Positions 30,201 to 42,711 are shown, counted from the stretch's first letter. The stretch: 47,510 bases of DNA from Saprolegnia diclina VS20 (GCF_000281045.1 NW_008246088.1:129384-176893); one strand, 5' to 3'. The notes: generated by a model not told the origin, from the sequence alone. A program made the numbers and translations.

Positions 30201-33200
30201 ACAGTATGCGGGCGGCGTGCAAATGCTGACGTCCGTTGGCCGCGCATCGCGTCGTCTGGTGCCAAAAAGCCAGTGTCCGCTGTATGGCAAACGCGTCTGC
30301 TATCGCAGTCGTTGTCCGGCGCGCCCGTCGAAGATCGGTGCCCGCCGCCCAGAGATGAAACACGCGACGCATGCGATACCATGCAAAGTAGGTGGCCACC
30401 TTATACGCGCGGCACCAGCGCTGCCAGTAAGCTTTGCAGAGACTGTGCGGTCGCAGCACGACCGTCCGCGCGCTACCCAGCGTTAAACCTACCATTCTCG
30501 CGACGCAGAAGCCACGTACCGGCATCGGCGGTGAGCCCACGCCGCCCAAAGCGTTAGCACGCGTGTCGCCAGCATCGATTGGCGCGATGTCACCAGATCG
30601 TCTGCAAGGTGGCACCGGTGCCGCTTGGCCGCACTGTAGGCGTGCCACGCAACAAAGACGTGGTCGAGCGCGCAGAGTCGGTGCTCGATCCCCGCGCGCC
30701 GCACGGCTTTCTGAAGTCGCGCCTGTCGGTGCCAGAGGTGCAGTACCCGCCACGTAGTCCGAGTCGTCCTCGCCGCGAGCTGGCATAGAATGAGTCAGCA
30801 ATTTGTATAGGGATCCTAACGCACCATCGCAGCCACGTGTGGACGTCGCCGGCGCTGGTGCTGCGCAAGTCGGTGCCAGTGCTGCACGCACGACGACGTC
30901 TGCGTCGCGAGTGCAAACGTGAGCGCATGTTTGGCGCGTAGTTTTCGGTCGGTGAATTCGCGCCATTTGCAAAAGTTGAGCCAGAGCCGACGCTCGACGC
31001 TTCGCACCAGGAATCGCCGGGCGGTCGACTCGGCTCTCTGGCGTTGCTTGGCCAGCAACACGCTGGCTTCGAACCCGTCTACGCCACACAAGACAGTGCC
31101 CTTGGATTGCCATCCCACACATGGTCGTGGACGTACCTAGACCGCGCCGGAGCTGGCTACTTTGATGGTGTGTTGCCGCAAGTTGCCGACGGTGGGCGCG
31201 TTCGCTGGTGCATGCGTGCCATGCTCGCAAAAGACGGCGTAGGCGCCGCTTTCGTTCGCGGGCGAGATACGACTAGGACCATTCTACACCTGTTCAATCG
31301 AAAACAAGTACCGTGAGGAGTCGTCGGTGACGCAAGGAGGTATGCGCAAATGCCAGCCACGCTCTAAACCCCGCGACACGTATCAACTTGGCACCGTAGA
31401 AGTCATTTTGTACCGAAAGCATGAGAGCTGCTGCAGCATCTGAAGGCGCAGCGTCGTGGCCAGCAGCGCCAGACGCGCGCTCGCGAGTACGTGGCCAATC
31501 GTTTGCCACTTGCGGAAGATCGACTTGAGCAGCGTGGCATGATACAAGGCGAGCGCCATGCCAGCTTCGTGCCGCTTGGCGACACGGTATGCGCTGTAGG
31601 CCGCCCAGTGCTGCCACACACGAGCAGCACACCGCGTAGTTTGCATGCAGACGGCGTGCGTGATGGCTTGCTTGCACCAGAGTTGGTGCTGGGTGGCGAC
31701 TTGCCATCCACGCAAAACGCGTAACTGCAATCGGTTGTCATACGTGGCATCGCCAGCAGCAAGCAAGGCCGCGTACTCGCTTTGGCAAAGGGCAAAGTCG
31801 CTCCATTGGCCAATCGCACGGCGCTAGAGGGTCTCTAGCGGCGCTGTCGGAAGAGACGCGGTACCTGTTGTCGCGTGGCCCAGCGCCGGAAGATCGCGTG
31901 TCGCTGTCGTCGCAGGTTGATCCACTACCCAAGAGTAAGTTCCTGACGCGGTGCACGGGAAATAAGCCACCTGTTGCCAGTGGGCATAGCAAGCCCCGAG
32001 CAAACCCGCATGCCAATGGTGGAGCGCTGTGAGGTACTTGCGTCGGTGGTGCGAGCGCTTCCGAGAGTAGACCGCCCACGCCTACGCGATAGGTGGGTTT
32101 ACATTGGGTGATAAGAGCGCGCCGAACTCTGTAGGCTTGGCCCAGCGACACTGTCTGCCATCGCTCTATGTATGTACAGGTGTCATACCTCGATGCCAGG
32201 AGCCTAGACTACCTTCGACGAGCCGCATGAACGAATGACACTTGTGGCGAAGAACAACGTACTGGTCCCAAGCACCAAACACTACCATATCTGGTCAGTC
32301 GTGCCAGAATCCAGAGTCGAGTCAAGTACCGAGGTGAAGCAGTGACCGCGCCTGGTCGCGACGGAAGATACGCAGTCGAGGACCCAAGATGGTATGGCGC
32401 CGCCACGTGCAAAACCTACGTCCTTATGCGTAAAGGAATCGAACTGGCGACGGAGTCAAACATGCGCGTGAGCGTCGTCGATCTGGTTTGCTGCCAAAGC
32501 AGGTTGAACTTTGCGTACCGACACCGCTTCTCTGCGGCTACTTGGCGCCACAACTGCAAGCAGCCGCGCTTGACAGTCACGTCGCGCTTTGTCCGTCGAC
32601 GCAGCACCTCGTCAAGCACATGCTACAGTGTCTCTACTTGAGTTCTCTGGTCGCCGCTAGAGCGTAGAGCGTACATGACGGCGTTGTAGGACGCGTCTCC
32701 AGTTAGCCATGCATCGATGTAGGAGTGTCTGTGTGTACACGCAGGCTGCGCGGACGCAGACTGCGCGGCGCTGGGTTCGAGACGAGTAGAAGCTGCGCCA
32801 TTGCCGAAAGCAGCTGGACTGGAGCTGTAGTCGCCAGTGACAGAGTGCCGCAGCGATGTGCTCCTTGCGTCGCTTCCACCGGGTGACCGCAACGCACCAC
32901 GTCGCGAATGCCGCCGCAGCTGCACTCGACCGGTACCAATGTAGCGCCTGGCGAACTTGGAGCACCTGTTGACGCTGTTCGTGGGCGACGGAATGCCACT
33001 AAAAGGCATTGGGATAACTCAGCAGCCATCGATGGAGCGTACCTGATGCAAGACCCGCTGCTGACGAAATATCGACATCGCGGTCGCCACCTCTGTTTGC
33101 GCAAGACGTCTGCTACTCTTGGTGCGTGCATACTGCCGCCACTGCAGCAGCACCTTGCGACTGGTGGACGTTAACGCGGCCGCAAGATTGGCTTCGGTGA

Positions 33201-36200
33201 GAACTCGAAGGCGCTGATATAAGATAGCACGTGCCCAAAGTCGGTCGACAGCGTCTCGCAGCTGCTTGCGACGTCGTCGTGCAAGCGCTTTGGCAACCGT
33301 CACGGTGCGTTCTTGGAGTGCGCGGGCTACGGTGAACCACTCTCCAAAGACAGTCGCCAGCGACGTCCGTGTCCAGTGCACCTAGTCCCATCGAGTACAC
33401 ACTTCGAATCAAAATGTGGGCGTACCAGAGCACGCTGCTTGGACGAGGCGCGTTGCCGCCGACGATCGAGCCAGAGGCGCCAGTGGCTCATATTGCACCG
33501 TAGCGTGCGCTGGCGTTGCCACGTCATGGCGCGCGGTTTCAATACGTGTATCCGTCGACGAAACGTGCTGGCAGCGTGCCACGTATCGATTGCACGACGG
33601 AGGCAAAAGTGCGTCGCTCGCACGCGCGACGCGTGCTTGGCTTGCTGCGTCTGGCGCCACACGAGCCATTGCTCAAAGCATCGCCGCACCGCGTGGCCAA
33701 GAAGGCGCCGGGCGACGTCTTGGCCGCGCTGGCGCAGGGCTCTGGCGTCTCTTGCGACGGCGCGCCAGGCGAAAAACCACTGCTTTTGAAAGTGGTGGCG
33801 CCACCACGCAATCGTCGTCTTGATCTTTGCAGCGGCGGCGCACCGCGCCATGTAAACTTGACGCCATGCCACCCAGGCCGAGTGGCCTTCGAGGACTTGC
33901 CACTGGTGTCGGACTCTCTCCGAGCGACGCTTGCGCTCGCGAGTTTTGACGACAGACACTTGCCAGTGACGCCAGACCCGTCGCAGAGCGGCGGTGCCTT
34001 GACGACTCTGCAGATGCTCGAGACGGTGCCGCAGCCAGTGGCGCGTACTACATATCTGGTCAAACCAGCACATTGCCAGATGTAGTACCGCGTGTACGCT
34101 ACCCATGCCGCAAACAACTGCCTTCGTAGCTTGTCGTTTTGCTGTCTCAAGTACGCCGCGGCACATCGCTGGTGGTGAAAGCGACGGCGCCAGCAGTGCC
34201 ACGACCCGCGCGTCACATTCTCTTGGTGGCGTTGACGCGCGAGTGCCTGCACCTTTCGTAGGCGACGACCGTACTGGACGCTCGCACGCCACGTGCCAAA
34301 CGTGCGGCCCATGTGGTTTTGCACCGCGGTAGCCAAGAGGCGCGTGATCCGCTGCTGCTGTCGCAGCGTCTACTCCCTTATAAGATGGCCGGTGCGACTC
34401 AACCCGTCGCGTACCTCGTGCCAGCGGCGCAAGCTGCGCTGCTGCAAGTGGCGGTGGTGACACGCCCACGCTGTCATCCATCGTGCGTGACGCGCCTGCC
34501 GTTGCGCGACAAAGCGCCGCCAGAGCACCATCGCACAGCTTTTGGTATGCGACGTCATCTGCGACGTCAAGACTGCGGCGACCGTGGCGTGAAATCGACG
34601 GGCCTTCCAGAGCCGCCAAAAGCGCCGCTTCCGCACCGTCTGCACGTTGCGCAGGTCGACTGTCTGCGTTTCGAGCGCGGCCGCCGTCGACCTACGACGC
34701 ATGAGGCAGGGCAAGAGGTGTCGCGACGCACACTCGCCAGCGCGCGACCCAGTACAGCGCATCGCAGCGTCGAAACGCTGCGGCGACCGTCGTTTGCAGG
34801 AACCGACGTCGGCGCGCCGTGTGCAGCAGCTGGTGCCACGCGCGCCAGGTCCTCTGCATTTGCCTATCGGCACAATGCTACCAAGAACATAGCGTTCTGT
34901 CCAGGACGTGTAGACGAGAGAAGACGTACGTCGTTGGCTCGGGCAAGCACGAGGCGGTGATACCGACCGCGGCGACATTGCTCGATCCACATCACCAAGG
35001 CCCGCCGCCGCATCGACAGGTGGGCGACATGGTCGCAGCGAGCATGCAGGAGCCGCTTGGCTTGTTGCCGAGGAAGATACCGACGCCATTGGACAACGCA
35101 CGCGCGCAATTGCCGAAGGCCATACGTGTGCTGCACGAGGCCAAAGGCGTGGGACCGTACGCAAAGCGTCCGCCATCGACACAAGGCGCGGCGACAGCGC
35201 GCTTGGTGGCCGCGCCACGCCGCCTCTTGCTGCCGAAGCGTCCCCGTCTTCCACGCGCGAAAGACCTAATCCGACTGCGTTACAAGGGTCCGTATCAGCG
35301 TCTACCTGCGCCAGTCGCCGCGCCGAGGCCATGGCCGCGTCGGCGTCGACACGCGCGCGCTGCAGCCGTCTCTGGTGATAGTAGGTGCGCCACCGCTGAA
35401 AGATCCGCTGCTGTGTATGCAGCACGTGTGCGTGGCCGGCGCCGCGAAGGCGCATAGCGGCTTTCCACGCGCGCCAAAGCAATCGCACCGTTTGCTGACC
35501 GTGGCGCGTCACCATGCACCGCTCTTTGGGAGCGACGCAGAGAGCATAGCGATGCCAGAGACGCAATAGATCGCGCGCGCGCCGGTGCCGCGCGTTGTAG
35601 AAGCGGTGCTGGACCGTGACCCGGCGATGTAGGTCGGCGCGTGCATGCTGAAGCCACGCGCGCCAGACCTTGAGGAGCACCCAGCTGCGCAGCGTGGCAT
35701 CGGCGTGCAAGAAGAGCGCCATGCGCTTGGAAGAAACATGGAGCGATTTGGTGAGCGCGACCGATGCCAGCGTCGATCCAACGGCCGTCGGATCCGCTGT
35801 CGGCAGCGACCTGTCGAGCCACCGAAAGAGGCAGCGCAGCTGGATCGGTGCGAGGCGCCTACCCATGGAGAACGACATATCGTACAGCGTTGAGGCTGTA
35901 CTATCGCACCGGGACCGCGCTTCGAGCACATAACGCGTCCAGTGGGTAAAGACCATCGAGAGCCGGCGGAAGCTCTCGTACGACTGCGCGTCGACGGCAA
36001 CCAGTGCGCGGGTGGCTACGTGGCATGCCATGTGCATCTACGCCGTGCAGACACGACGATACCAGTCATCTTGTCGGCGACGGACATGGTGGAACGCGCG
36101 CGGCGTCCGTCAACGCTCGTCTTCATCGTCATGGTCGTCCGTGCCGACGCTGCTGTTGCGGAAAGGACGTCGGAGAAGCGGTCGACCGACGCGGTTCGAT

Positions 36201-36476
36201 CCCGCGCCGGCGCGCGTCGGCTCGGACGCGTCGACGCCTAATCCTGCATGAGCGACGGGGGAGAGGGGTAGTAGTAGTGACCAGCCGCGACAGCTTCTTC
36301 CACCAGTCCTCCTCGGGGTCAAGGGCCAGCGTGAGGAGCGACCGGTGCAGATCGCGATGCGTCGAGGTCGGGTGCTCTTCGAGTGCAGCGGCTTCGAGCA
36401 CCTGGACGAGCGAGAGGTGCTGCGTCTGGCCATGGCGCTTCTCGGCCCGGCGGACGATTTGCCGCAGCTGCTCCAT
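27233..36476 (-). CDS. Giant Sfi1-type centrin-binding repeat protein, 28 exons
   Basis: Exons: 36476-36282, 36237-36063, 36015-35306, 35265-34930, 34853-34732, 34691-34415, 34369-34103, 34055-33426, 33381-33043, 32998-32675, 32622-32519, 32415-32330, 32281-32213, 32165-32128, 32081-31971, 31924-31865, 31823-31414, 31363-31312, 31272-31137, 31078-30825, 30779-30520, 30472-30085, 30039-29874, 29829-29465, 29418-29336, 29292-27796, 27746-27696, 27641-27233. All phases close, giving 2637 residues. From about residue 140 it is built of dozens of basic helical repeats with Trp at regular spacing (LLRLWHRYAL, TVRLLWRAWKAAM, IFQRWRTYY), the Sfi1 pattern. Sfi1 proteins form long helices lined with centrin at centrosomes and basal bodies, which suits a flagellated zoospore maker. 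Introns are 39-103 nt. The joins around 32.1-32.6 kb are the least certain, and the short N-terminal exons rest on phase alone. Confidence 0.8.
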
Positions 36477-37291
36477 GTCTACCTCATTCCATCGTCCTTC
36501 ATCACGCGAGGCAGAACGTACGGAGCTCCATGCTGCAAGCGTTATCCTGGGTAGTGGCCTCCGCAGATCGGAATATTAATATTAATAACTCGAGCAAGAT
36601 CCGCGACCGCCGAAGATCGCAATGCATCGCTGTGATTGGTGGACGCAAAATAGGGATGGATCAACATCCCTCGCCAACCCGACAGCTCTTTTGACCAAGA
36701 CGCCATACCTCCTCGACTACTAGACTCGTTCGTACGCATGTACACATCGTCATGGACTAAATACAACTTGTCTGAAGCTATACGTTGACGGGGACAACCT
36801 AGACATGTCTCATAGTAAAATGTCTTCGCTGTCCCCTCAACCTTGAATAACATTGTCATTCAGACGCCAACGTGTGCTAGGGCATAAAACCCAGGGAATA
36901 TTGTCTTGGTGTGTATCGACGAGGTGTTGCGACGTGGACGGACCGCCACAGCGCACCGAGATGACAGAGTCCGTCCCGTTGACTCGGAGATAGATCACCG
37001 CCAGATCTCTGGTACCAGTCTGGTATATACTGGGTTGGATCACTTTTCCTACTGATCTCGATGGCATCGGTCTCTTCCCAAGCTGTTTGTGGCCCAGCCG
37101 AATGCTCTGGCCTTCTGTGCTTGAGCGTGTGGTAGGACTCAATATCTGCTCTGGTATTCTGTCGATGGCAAGGCGAAGGCTGCTGCAGCGGCGGTGATTC
37201 GCCAAAAGCTGTTGCAGAGATACATGCACGCGGAATCCCACGCAGACAGATACTACTACCAATGTTAAAATAGGAGCGACAAGGTACGTCT
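36477..37291. other. Gap between the Sfi1-type gene start and the PI3K-4 stop
   Basis: About 0.8 kb with no supported gene; a minus-strand frame at 36837-37352 overlaps the PI3K-4 end in another frame and is rejected. It should contain the Sfi1-type promoter and PI3K-4 3' signals. It holds one AT-rich palindromic element (36572-36583). Confidence 0.5.
36572..36583. repeat. AATATTAATATT palindrome, first copy
   Basis: A 12-base perfect palindrome preceded by GG. The same 12-mer occurs at 41559-41570 and 41723-41734, so copies lie on both sides of PI3K-4. Confidence 0.5.
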
Positions 37292-40200
37292 TTAGCTGTG
37301 CTTGAGAATGTGCAGCGTGTTGTCGATGCGCTTGAACGTGTTCTTGGTGCACTGCACAATGAGGTCGGCAAACATACCCGCGGCCGCGGCGTCCGTCTTC
37401 TCGCTGCCCATGATCTCAACAATGTAGTTGATGTCGTCGCGCCGGCGCAATTCGGGCATGTCGGCCGGGATCATGAGCAAGAGGAGCGAGACGAGCAGGT
37501 GCAAGTGCCGGCGCACAACGTTGAACGCCTCGCCCGCGAGGTCCTGGAACTTGCGGAACATGTCGGTGCCAATGCCGCCAAAGACGTGCGCCATCTCGGG
37601 CGTAAACACAAACGGCGTCTTCTCGCGCTTGATGCCGTACTAGACAGAGTAGACGCATGAGATGACGCTCATCGAAGCAAAGTGTTCTCTACCTGGTACT
37701 TCATAAAGCCGAGGAAATGACCGAAATCAATGTGGAAGTAGCGACCACCCGTCGTGATCTAGCGACAAAGACGATGAGGCTTGCATCGCACAAACCATGT
37801 AGACGTACCATAATGTTGTCATTGTGCCGGTCGCCGATACCAAGCACGTACGTCGCAACGCAGTAGCCGGCGCACGACCGCATGAAGAGGTCGACCGCGA
37901 CCTTCTTGCTGCGCGCGTCCGCGTTGTTGGCTTCGATCCAGTCGGTAAAACTGGCATCGTTGAACGCGCCAAAGATGCCGCCCATGGCGCCACCACGCTT
38001 GTGCACATCGGCCGTCGTCACAGCGTGCTGGACGACTTGGAGGATACCCGTCATGGGGCCGGTCGAGACGCACTTGTACGGCTCCATAGCGAGGTCTTTC
38101 CCGTCTTCACGCCACATTTCGTCCATGAGACGAATGAGCTGCAGCGTGAGGCAGTCCTGGCGCACGTCGTCGCCGGCCTTGAAGATGATGATGACCGGGT
38201 CGCCGCCTTCTTCGGCGTTTTCAAACTCGAGCCAGAGCGGCAGTTTGGCCGACGACATGATCTTGCACTTCTTTACAACGATGCGACGGACTTCAACACG
38301 CGGATCGATCGGCAGCTGGTAGGCCGACTGGAGCGACTCGTTGAGCTCGTCGAGGCGCTGGTGCAGAAGCGCCTTGAGCGCTTCCATCGACTTGTTGGTA
38401 TGCGACAGCTCCTTGATCTCTTGGCAAATCTGCTCAAACACGCCTTTCTCCGAGAAGAGCTTGTCCTGGATCTCGAGGATCGAGCGCATCTTGTACGAGC
38501 ACACGTCCACGTACGTGTTGAGGAGAAGGCCGTACCGCTCCTTGTACTGCTCGTTGTACGACTCGACCTTCATGCTCCAAAAGAGGTCAAACCCGATCTG
38601 GTTGGGGTTCTTGATCGCACGCTCGATCAAATGCTTGGCGAGCGGCGACACGTGGTGGTTTTCAAACTTGAGCGCTTGGACGAGCTGCGGCAAAAAGTAG
38701 CTGAACGTCGTGTCGGCCATCTCCGCGAGCTTGTCGACCGCAAACTGCCGGACGCCTTCGTGCGCAAACTCCATGTCGAGGAGCTCAATGTACGCGGCGG
38801 GGTGGCTCGCCTTGGCCCAGCGCGGTAGAAACGCAATCACGTCGTCGACCTCTTTCGCGTTGAACCAGTTGACGCACGTCAGCATGCGCGGGAGGAACTC
38901 AAACTGGTCCATGAAATCGGCGCGGTTCTTCCACATGATGGCCTTCTGGAACGACGAGAGGCGGTAGAGCGGGTCGCGCCGGATCGTCTCCCGAAGGTCG
39001 TCGAGCGCCTTGGTGCCGCCGTCCGAGAAGACACTGCTGTTGAGCGACGATTGGCGCCCGCTCATGACACGACCGCGCTCCGACATGAGGTTCATCGAGT
39101 AGCCGTGCAAGATCGTGCTGCGGTCCGCGGTGCCCGGGTCCAAGGTTAGTCGACTCAAGTCGTTGTCGTACTGGTTGCCTATGTTGAAGCTGTCGTTGTC
39201 GTCCTCGTCGTCCGAGAGCGTCTCGCCCGACGCCACCATCTTGATGGCCATGAGCCACTCTTCGCGCTCCTGGCGCGTGTTGGCGCACAAGATAAACTCG
39301 CGCGAGCTCTCGGCCGCCCGGAGCTTGAAGACCCACGTGCTCTGCTCCTTGCGCGTGCCCTTCGAGACTGCAAACGTCGTGTAGCGCTCGTTGAGCTCGT
39401 CAGCGATCATGACGTTCGCGCCAAGGAGGTCGATCGTGTGCTTGGCCGGCGCGTTGACGTCTTCGGCGTACGAGAGCGAGTGCGTCGTCTGCGAGAGCGT
39501 GAACCACCGGTTCTGCCACGCGGTCAGCGTATGGCTCTTGCCCGTCTTCTTGAGCCAGCCCGACTTTTCCAGCGTCTCGCTGCGAGATCCGTTCGTGCTG
39601 GACGAGATGATCTGCTCTGTCGCTGCGTTCGACGCGTTGCCCGCCGACCAATCAAACACAATGTCGGCGTGGAACGACGAGAGCGACACCTGGCAGAGCC
39701 ATCACACAATAAGAGACTTGTCAGCAATAAAGAAGAGACGTACGTGGAGAATGGGCTTGGCCGGATCAATGACGTGCGGCACTGGGCCGTGGTGGCTCGT
39801 GTGCAGGTTGTCGAGCATCTGCATGTACTGGTCGCCCTGCGCAATGAGGCCCTCGACGTCAAACACGTTGAGGCCCGTCGTGAGGATGCGTTCGCGGTCG
39901 TTGCCGTCGCTGTTGTTGGAGACGACGCCGCCAAGGCCCTTCCGGACACCGTACAAGGTGAAGACAAGGCGCGCCGTGCGCGGAATCTCGTACAAACGCA
40001 ATTTGGTCTTGTACCACTTGGGCTCGGTCCAGACTGCGATAAGCCCGTCGTCCATCTGCGCCTTCATGCGCACGTCGGTGGTTTCGACCACGTTTTCCAG
40101 GAGCTTGCCGCCGTTGTAGAGCTCGATGGTCACGATGCCATTCGTGAAGAGAAGCGGCCGCTGCTCGGGCGCCATGTCGTGCGCCGTCCGGCGGAGGTGC

Positions 40201-41510
40201 GTCGTGTAGCGTGGGATGTTGAGCACGCGGTTGATGCAAAACCGGAGCGGCTCGCGGTAGTGGCAGCTCTTGCCGGTGGTAAACTGGCTGTCGGCGTTGT
40301 TGTCCTCGTCGTTGGTCGTCTGCCAGTCGTTGCCGAGGGTCGTAAAGTTGAACTTGTTGCGGCTCGCCCCCGACGACGACGGTGCCGGCCGACACACGGC
40401 TTCGTTGTAGATGAGCCCGGACGCCGGGCGCATGCTCAGGCCACGCTGAAGCGCCTCCTTGATCTTGCTCTGGTGCACGAGCGTCAGACAAAGTGTCTTC
40501 TTTGTGATGAGACACTCGCGCACGTGCTGGTAGTTGCTAACTTCGCGGAACGGGTCGATCATGTAGTCGCGGTACCCCGTAAACTTGAGGACGTACTCCT
40601 TCGGGTCGTACGGATGCAGTGGCGCCGCGTCGAGCATGAGCTTGTAGCAGTTGAAGATGTGCTCGACCGACTCTTGCACCGTGTAGGACGGAAGGATCAC
40701 GAGACGCACTTCGTTTTCGGCGGACGCCGACACCTCGGCGAGCTGGAGCATGCGCCGGTAGATGAGGTTGACGCAGTGAAAGCGCACCGAGTGGCAAAGC
40801 GCGTGAACCCACATCTGGTACTCGTCTTCGGACTCGGCCTGCAGCACCCACGTCCGGTTCGTCGTCACGAGGTCGATGCCCCACTTGACGGTCACGCCCT
40901 TGATCGTCGTCGGCTGGACCGAAGAGACCTTGTCGAGCTCGATCTTGCCCTGCATGAGTGGTACCTTCTCTTCCCGCGAGAGCGGCCGGCCGCGGTGCTC
41001 GGGCTTCTTCTTGTAGTACGTAAGCACCTTGTTCTCGAGCTCCATGTAGCGCTTCTTCATGGCCGTGTTCTTCTCGCCCTTCTTCTTGAGCCAGCCAGCG
41101 ACGTTGAGCTTTTCCTTGTCGACGCCGACGTGGTTCGGGTTGGTGATGAGGAGGCTCATGGGCAGGCGCGCGACCGTCTTGAGCGTCTGCGGCAGCACCT
41201 TGTTGCTGTTCCGGTGCGCGATCCAGTCGTCGTTCTCGAGCCGGTACTCGGGCGTGTTGGCGCGGATCTCGAGCGTCTCGGCCTTGACTTCTTCGTGAAC
41301 GCCCTTGAGGATAGCGCCGACCGCCTGGCGCAGCGCCAGACTCTCCTTCGAGTGGACGAGGCCCGGCACGGGCTGCCACCGGCCGGCCTCGGCGGCCTTG
41401 GCGCCGCTGCCGTACTGCGCGAAGGGGTTGAGGTCGTCGAAGGCCGGCAGCTTCCCCGAGGTCGCCATGGCCGCGAAGTCCATCTCGCCGTAGCCCCGAC
41501 TGCTGTTCAT
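37292..41510 (-). CDS. PI3K-4: class I-like phosphoinositide 3-kinase with two PH domains
   Basis: Four exons: 41510-39744, 39689-37809, 37758-37693, 37639-37292; introns 54, 50 and 53 nt; 1353 residues, the longest copy. The ATG at 41510 (MNSSRGYGEMDF) is used because the frame upstream has no earlier ATG. Order: FDDLNPFA and HSKE module, PH1, RBD, a long Ser/Asn-rich linker, C2, PH2 (KSGWLKKTGKSHTLTAWQ), a linker after PH2 that is longer than in PI3K-3, PIK and kinase. FKAGDDVRQD, GIGDRHNDNIM and HIDFGHFLG are intact, and the activation loop FMKYQYGIKREKTPF is identical to PI3K-3. Exon 2 begins with GTG (Val) where PI3K-2 and PI3K-3 have ATG. The start faces PI3K-5 across a 1.3 kb divergent promoter region. 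Confidence 0.93.
37574..37737 (-). repeat. Partner tract of the PI3K-3 kinase-domain identity
   Basis: Reverse complement of 24066-24229 with one mismatch. It covers intron 37640-37692 and both flanking exon ends. The two copies are in inverted orientation about 13.3 kb apart. Confidence 0.75.
40492..40601 (-). repeat. Partner tract of the PI3K-3 RBD identity
   Basis: Identical over 110 bases to the reverse complement of 21458-21567; the bases at both borders differ. Confidence 0.6.
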
Positions 41511-41558
41511 CTTATCTGCGTCTGCGTCCAAGGTGGCAGTCGAATATTATCCGATTTC

Positions 41559-41570
41559 AATATTAATATT
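41559..41570. repeat. AATATTAATATT palindrome, second copy
   Basis: Twelve-base perfect palindrome 49-60 bases upstream of the PI3K-4 start, embedded in a longer AT-rich run that includes ATAATATTCG. Confidence 0.5.
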
Positions 41571-41640
41571 ATAATATTCGCGTTTGGCTGCAATTTTATT
41601 CGCCGTCGAAAGAGATGCTGCCAGTCAAACTGGGGCCGAC

Positions 41641-41684
41641 CGTATCCGGACGACCCCGTCGCCCGGGGCCGCATCCGGATACGC
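41641..41684 (-). promoter_or_regulatory. Inverted pair of GTATCCGGAT elements upstream of PI3K-4
   Basis: CGTATCCGGA at 41641-41650 and GCATCCGGATACGC at 41671-41684 form an inverted pair around a GC-rich spacer, 131-174 bases upstream of the PI3K-4 start. Read on the PI3K-4 strand, the distal copy is GCGTATCCGGATGC, the same box as upstream of PI3K-2. Confidence 0.4.
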
Positions 41685-41720
41685 CACCCCATAGAAATAT
41701 TGGCCGCGGACTATACAAGC

Positions 41721-41736
41721 GGAATATTAATATTCC
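41721..41736. repeat. GGAATATTAATATTCC perfect palindrome, third AATATTAATATT copy
   Basis: Perfect 16-base palindrome in the PI3K-4/PI3K-5 divergent region. It contains the same 12-mer as the elements at 36572 and 41559. Confidence 0.55.
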
Positions 41737-41837
41737 TGCGATATTTTCCTGGCCTGGATATTTTTATTAGTTGCTGTAAAAACACCCGAATCGTCGTGGG
41801 ATTGTCGCCGTCTTTCGCGCCTCTTTTATTCCTTCTA

Positions 41838-41857
41838 TTGTATTATTAATAATACAA
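41838..41857. repeat. 20-base perfect palindrome in the divergent PI3K promoter
   Basis: TTGTATTATTAATAATACAA is its own reverse complement over all 20 bases. It could form a cruciform or be a dimeric binding site; no role is known. Confidence 0.55.
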
Positions 41858-42711
41858 ATACGATGTTCAATATTTGTCGACAATGGGATGGCCTCTCCCG
41901 CTATTATAGCCAATGAAAACGGTTTGGCGACGATTCATCGCATTGGATTGGTGGAAATTACCCGTCCGCTGGGTTCAACGCGGCCATCGTGGCAAGGCGT
42001 CGTGGCGCGGCCGCAAGGGCACAAGGGTACTTTGGATAACAGTATTTACCGCTGTAGATGGGAATGAGCGACATGTTGCATACGCGAAGGACTGAGTGCG
42101 GCAAGTGAATTCGATGACTGCGCGATTCACCGATTCCGATTCAAAATTCGACTCTCACGACCCCGCGACGAGTGAAAAATGTGAGATTCGCATGTGCAAA
42201 TTCAAAAACAAACTCGAGCCCGACGACTCAAACGCTGTGCAGGTCTATAATAGCGGCTGGTTTCGTGCGTCCAAGGCGGCGCTGCTCATCACGAGTGACG
42301 ACGTGGCGTCTGTCGTAGGTCCACCGCTGCTCAGTCCCCTCTTCAGTAAGCTTCCTCAGCACAATCGGGATGCGAAGATCTCGCTCGTACGTTCTGTTCT
42401 GAGTACAGATGTGGTCTGTCGTCACTTGCCATTGATCGTGGTCGTGAGCACTCGGTCCGGCTCAAGGAAGTGACGAAGCAAGCAAGAGTCGTCGACCTGC
42501 CAAGCCGCCACCTTCACTCACCTGGCGGCGCGTACCCGCCAGTAGGCGAAGCTTCGAGATGACCTTGCTACTATATAATTGCTGAATTGTTGTCGGGCCT
42601 GGTGGCGGGAGAAGTTGATGCAGTGCGTCACGAGGTGGGTTTTGAATCTCACGCGTGTGTATTACATTTTCACCTTTTTCACGTGAGAGGAGAGCGCTTT
42701 TGCGACATGTC

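Noticed and set aside
31021-31080. tRNA-like GTTCGAA-type stretches (for example GGCTTCGAACCC)
   Set aside because: No matching acceptor, D or anticodon stems could be drawn around them, and they lie in coding exons.
32209-32412. 67-codon frame with one Trp repeat-like stretch in the Sfi1-type gene
   Set aside because: It looked like an exon at first, but the neighbouring frame (exons 32415-32330 and 32281-32213) gives better repeat spacing and closes the phase.
36837-37352. 171-codon minus-strand frame overlapping the PI3K-4 3' end
   Set aside because: Overlaps the PI3K-4 C-terminal exon out of frame and has no coding character beyond it.
39438-41849. 803-codon plus-strand frame opposite PI3K-4
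   Set aside because: Antisense shadow of PI3K-4 exon 1 running on into AT-rich spacer; no similarity to any family.
42096-42473. 125-codon plus-strand frame in the PI3K-4/PI3K-5 gap
   Set aside because: No recognisable domain, no intron signals and unclear coding bias; could be a small gene but is not supported.
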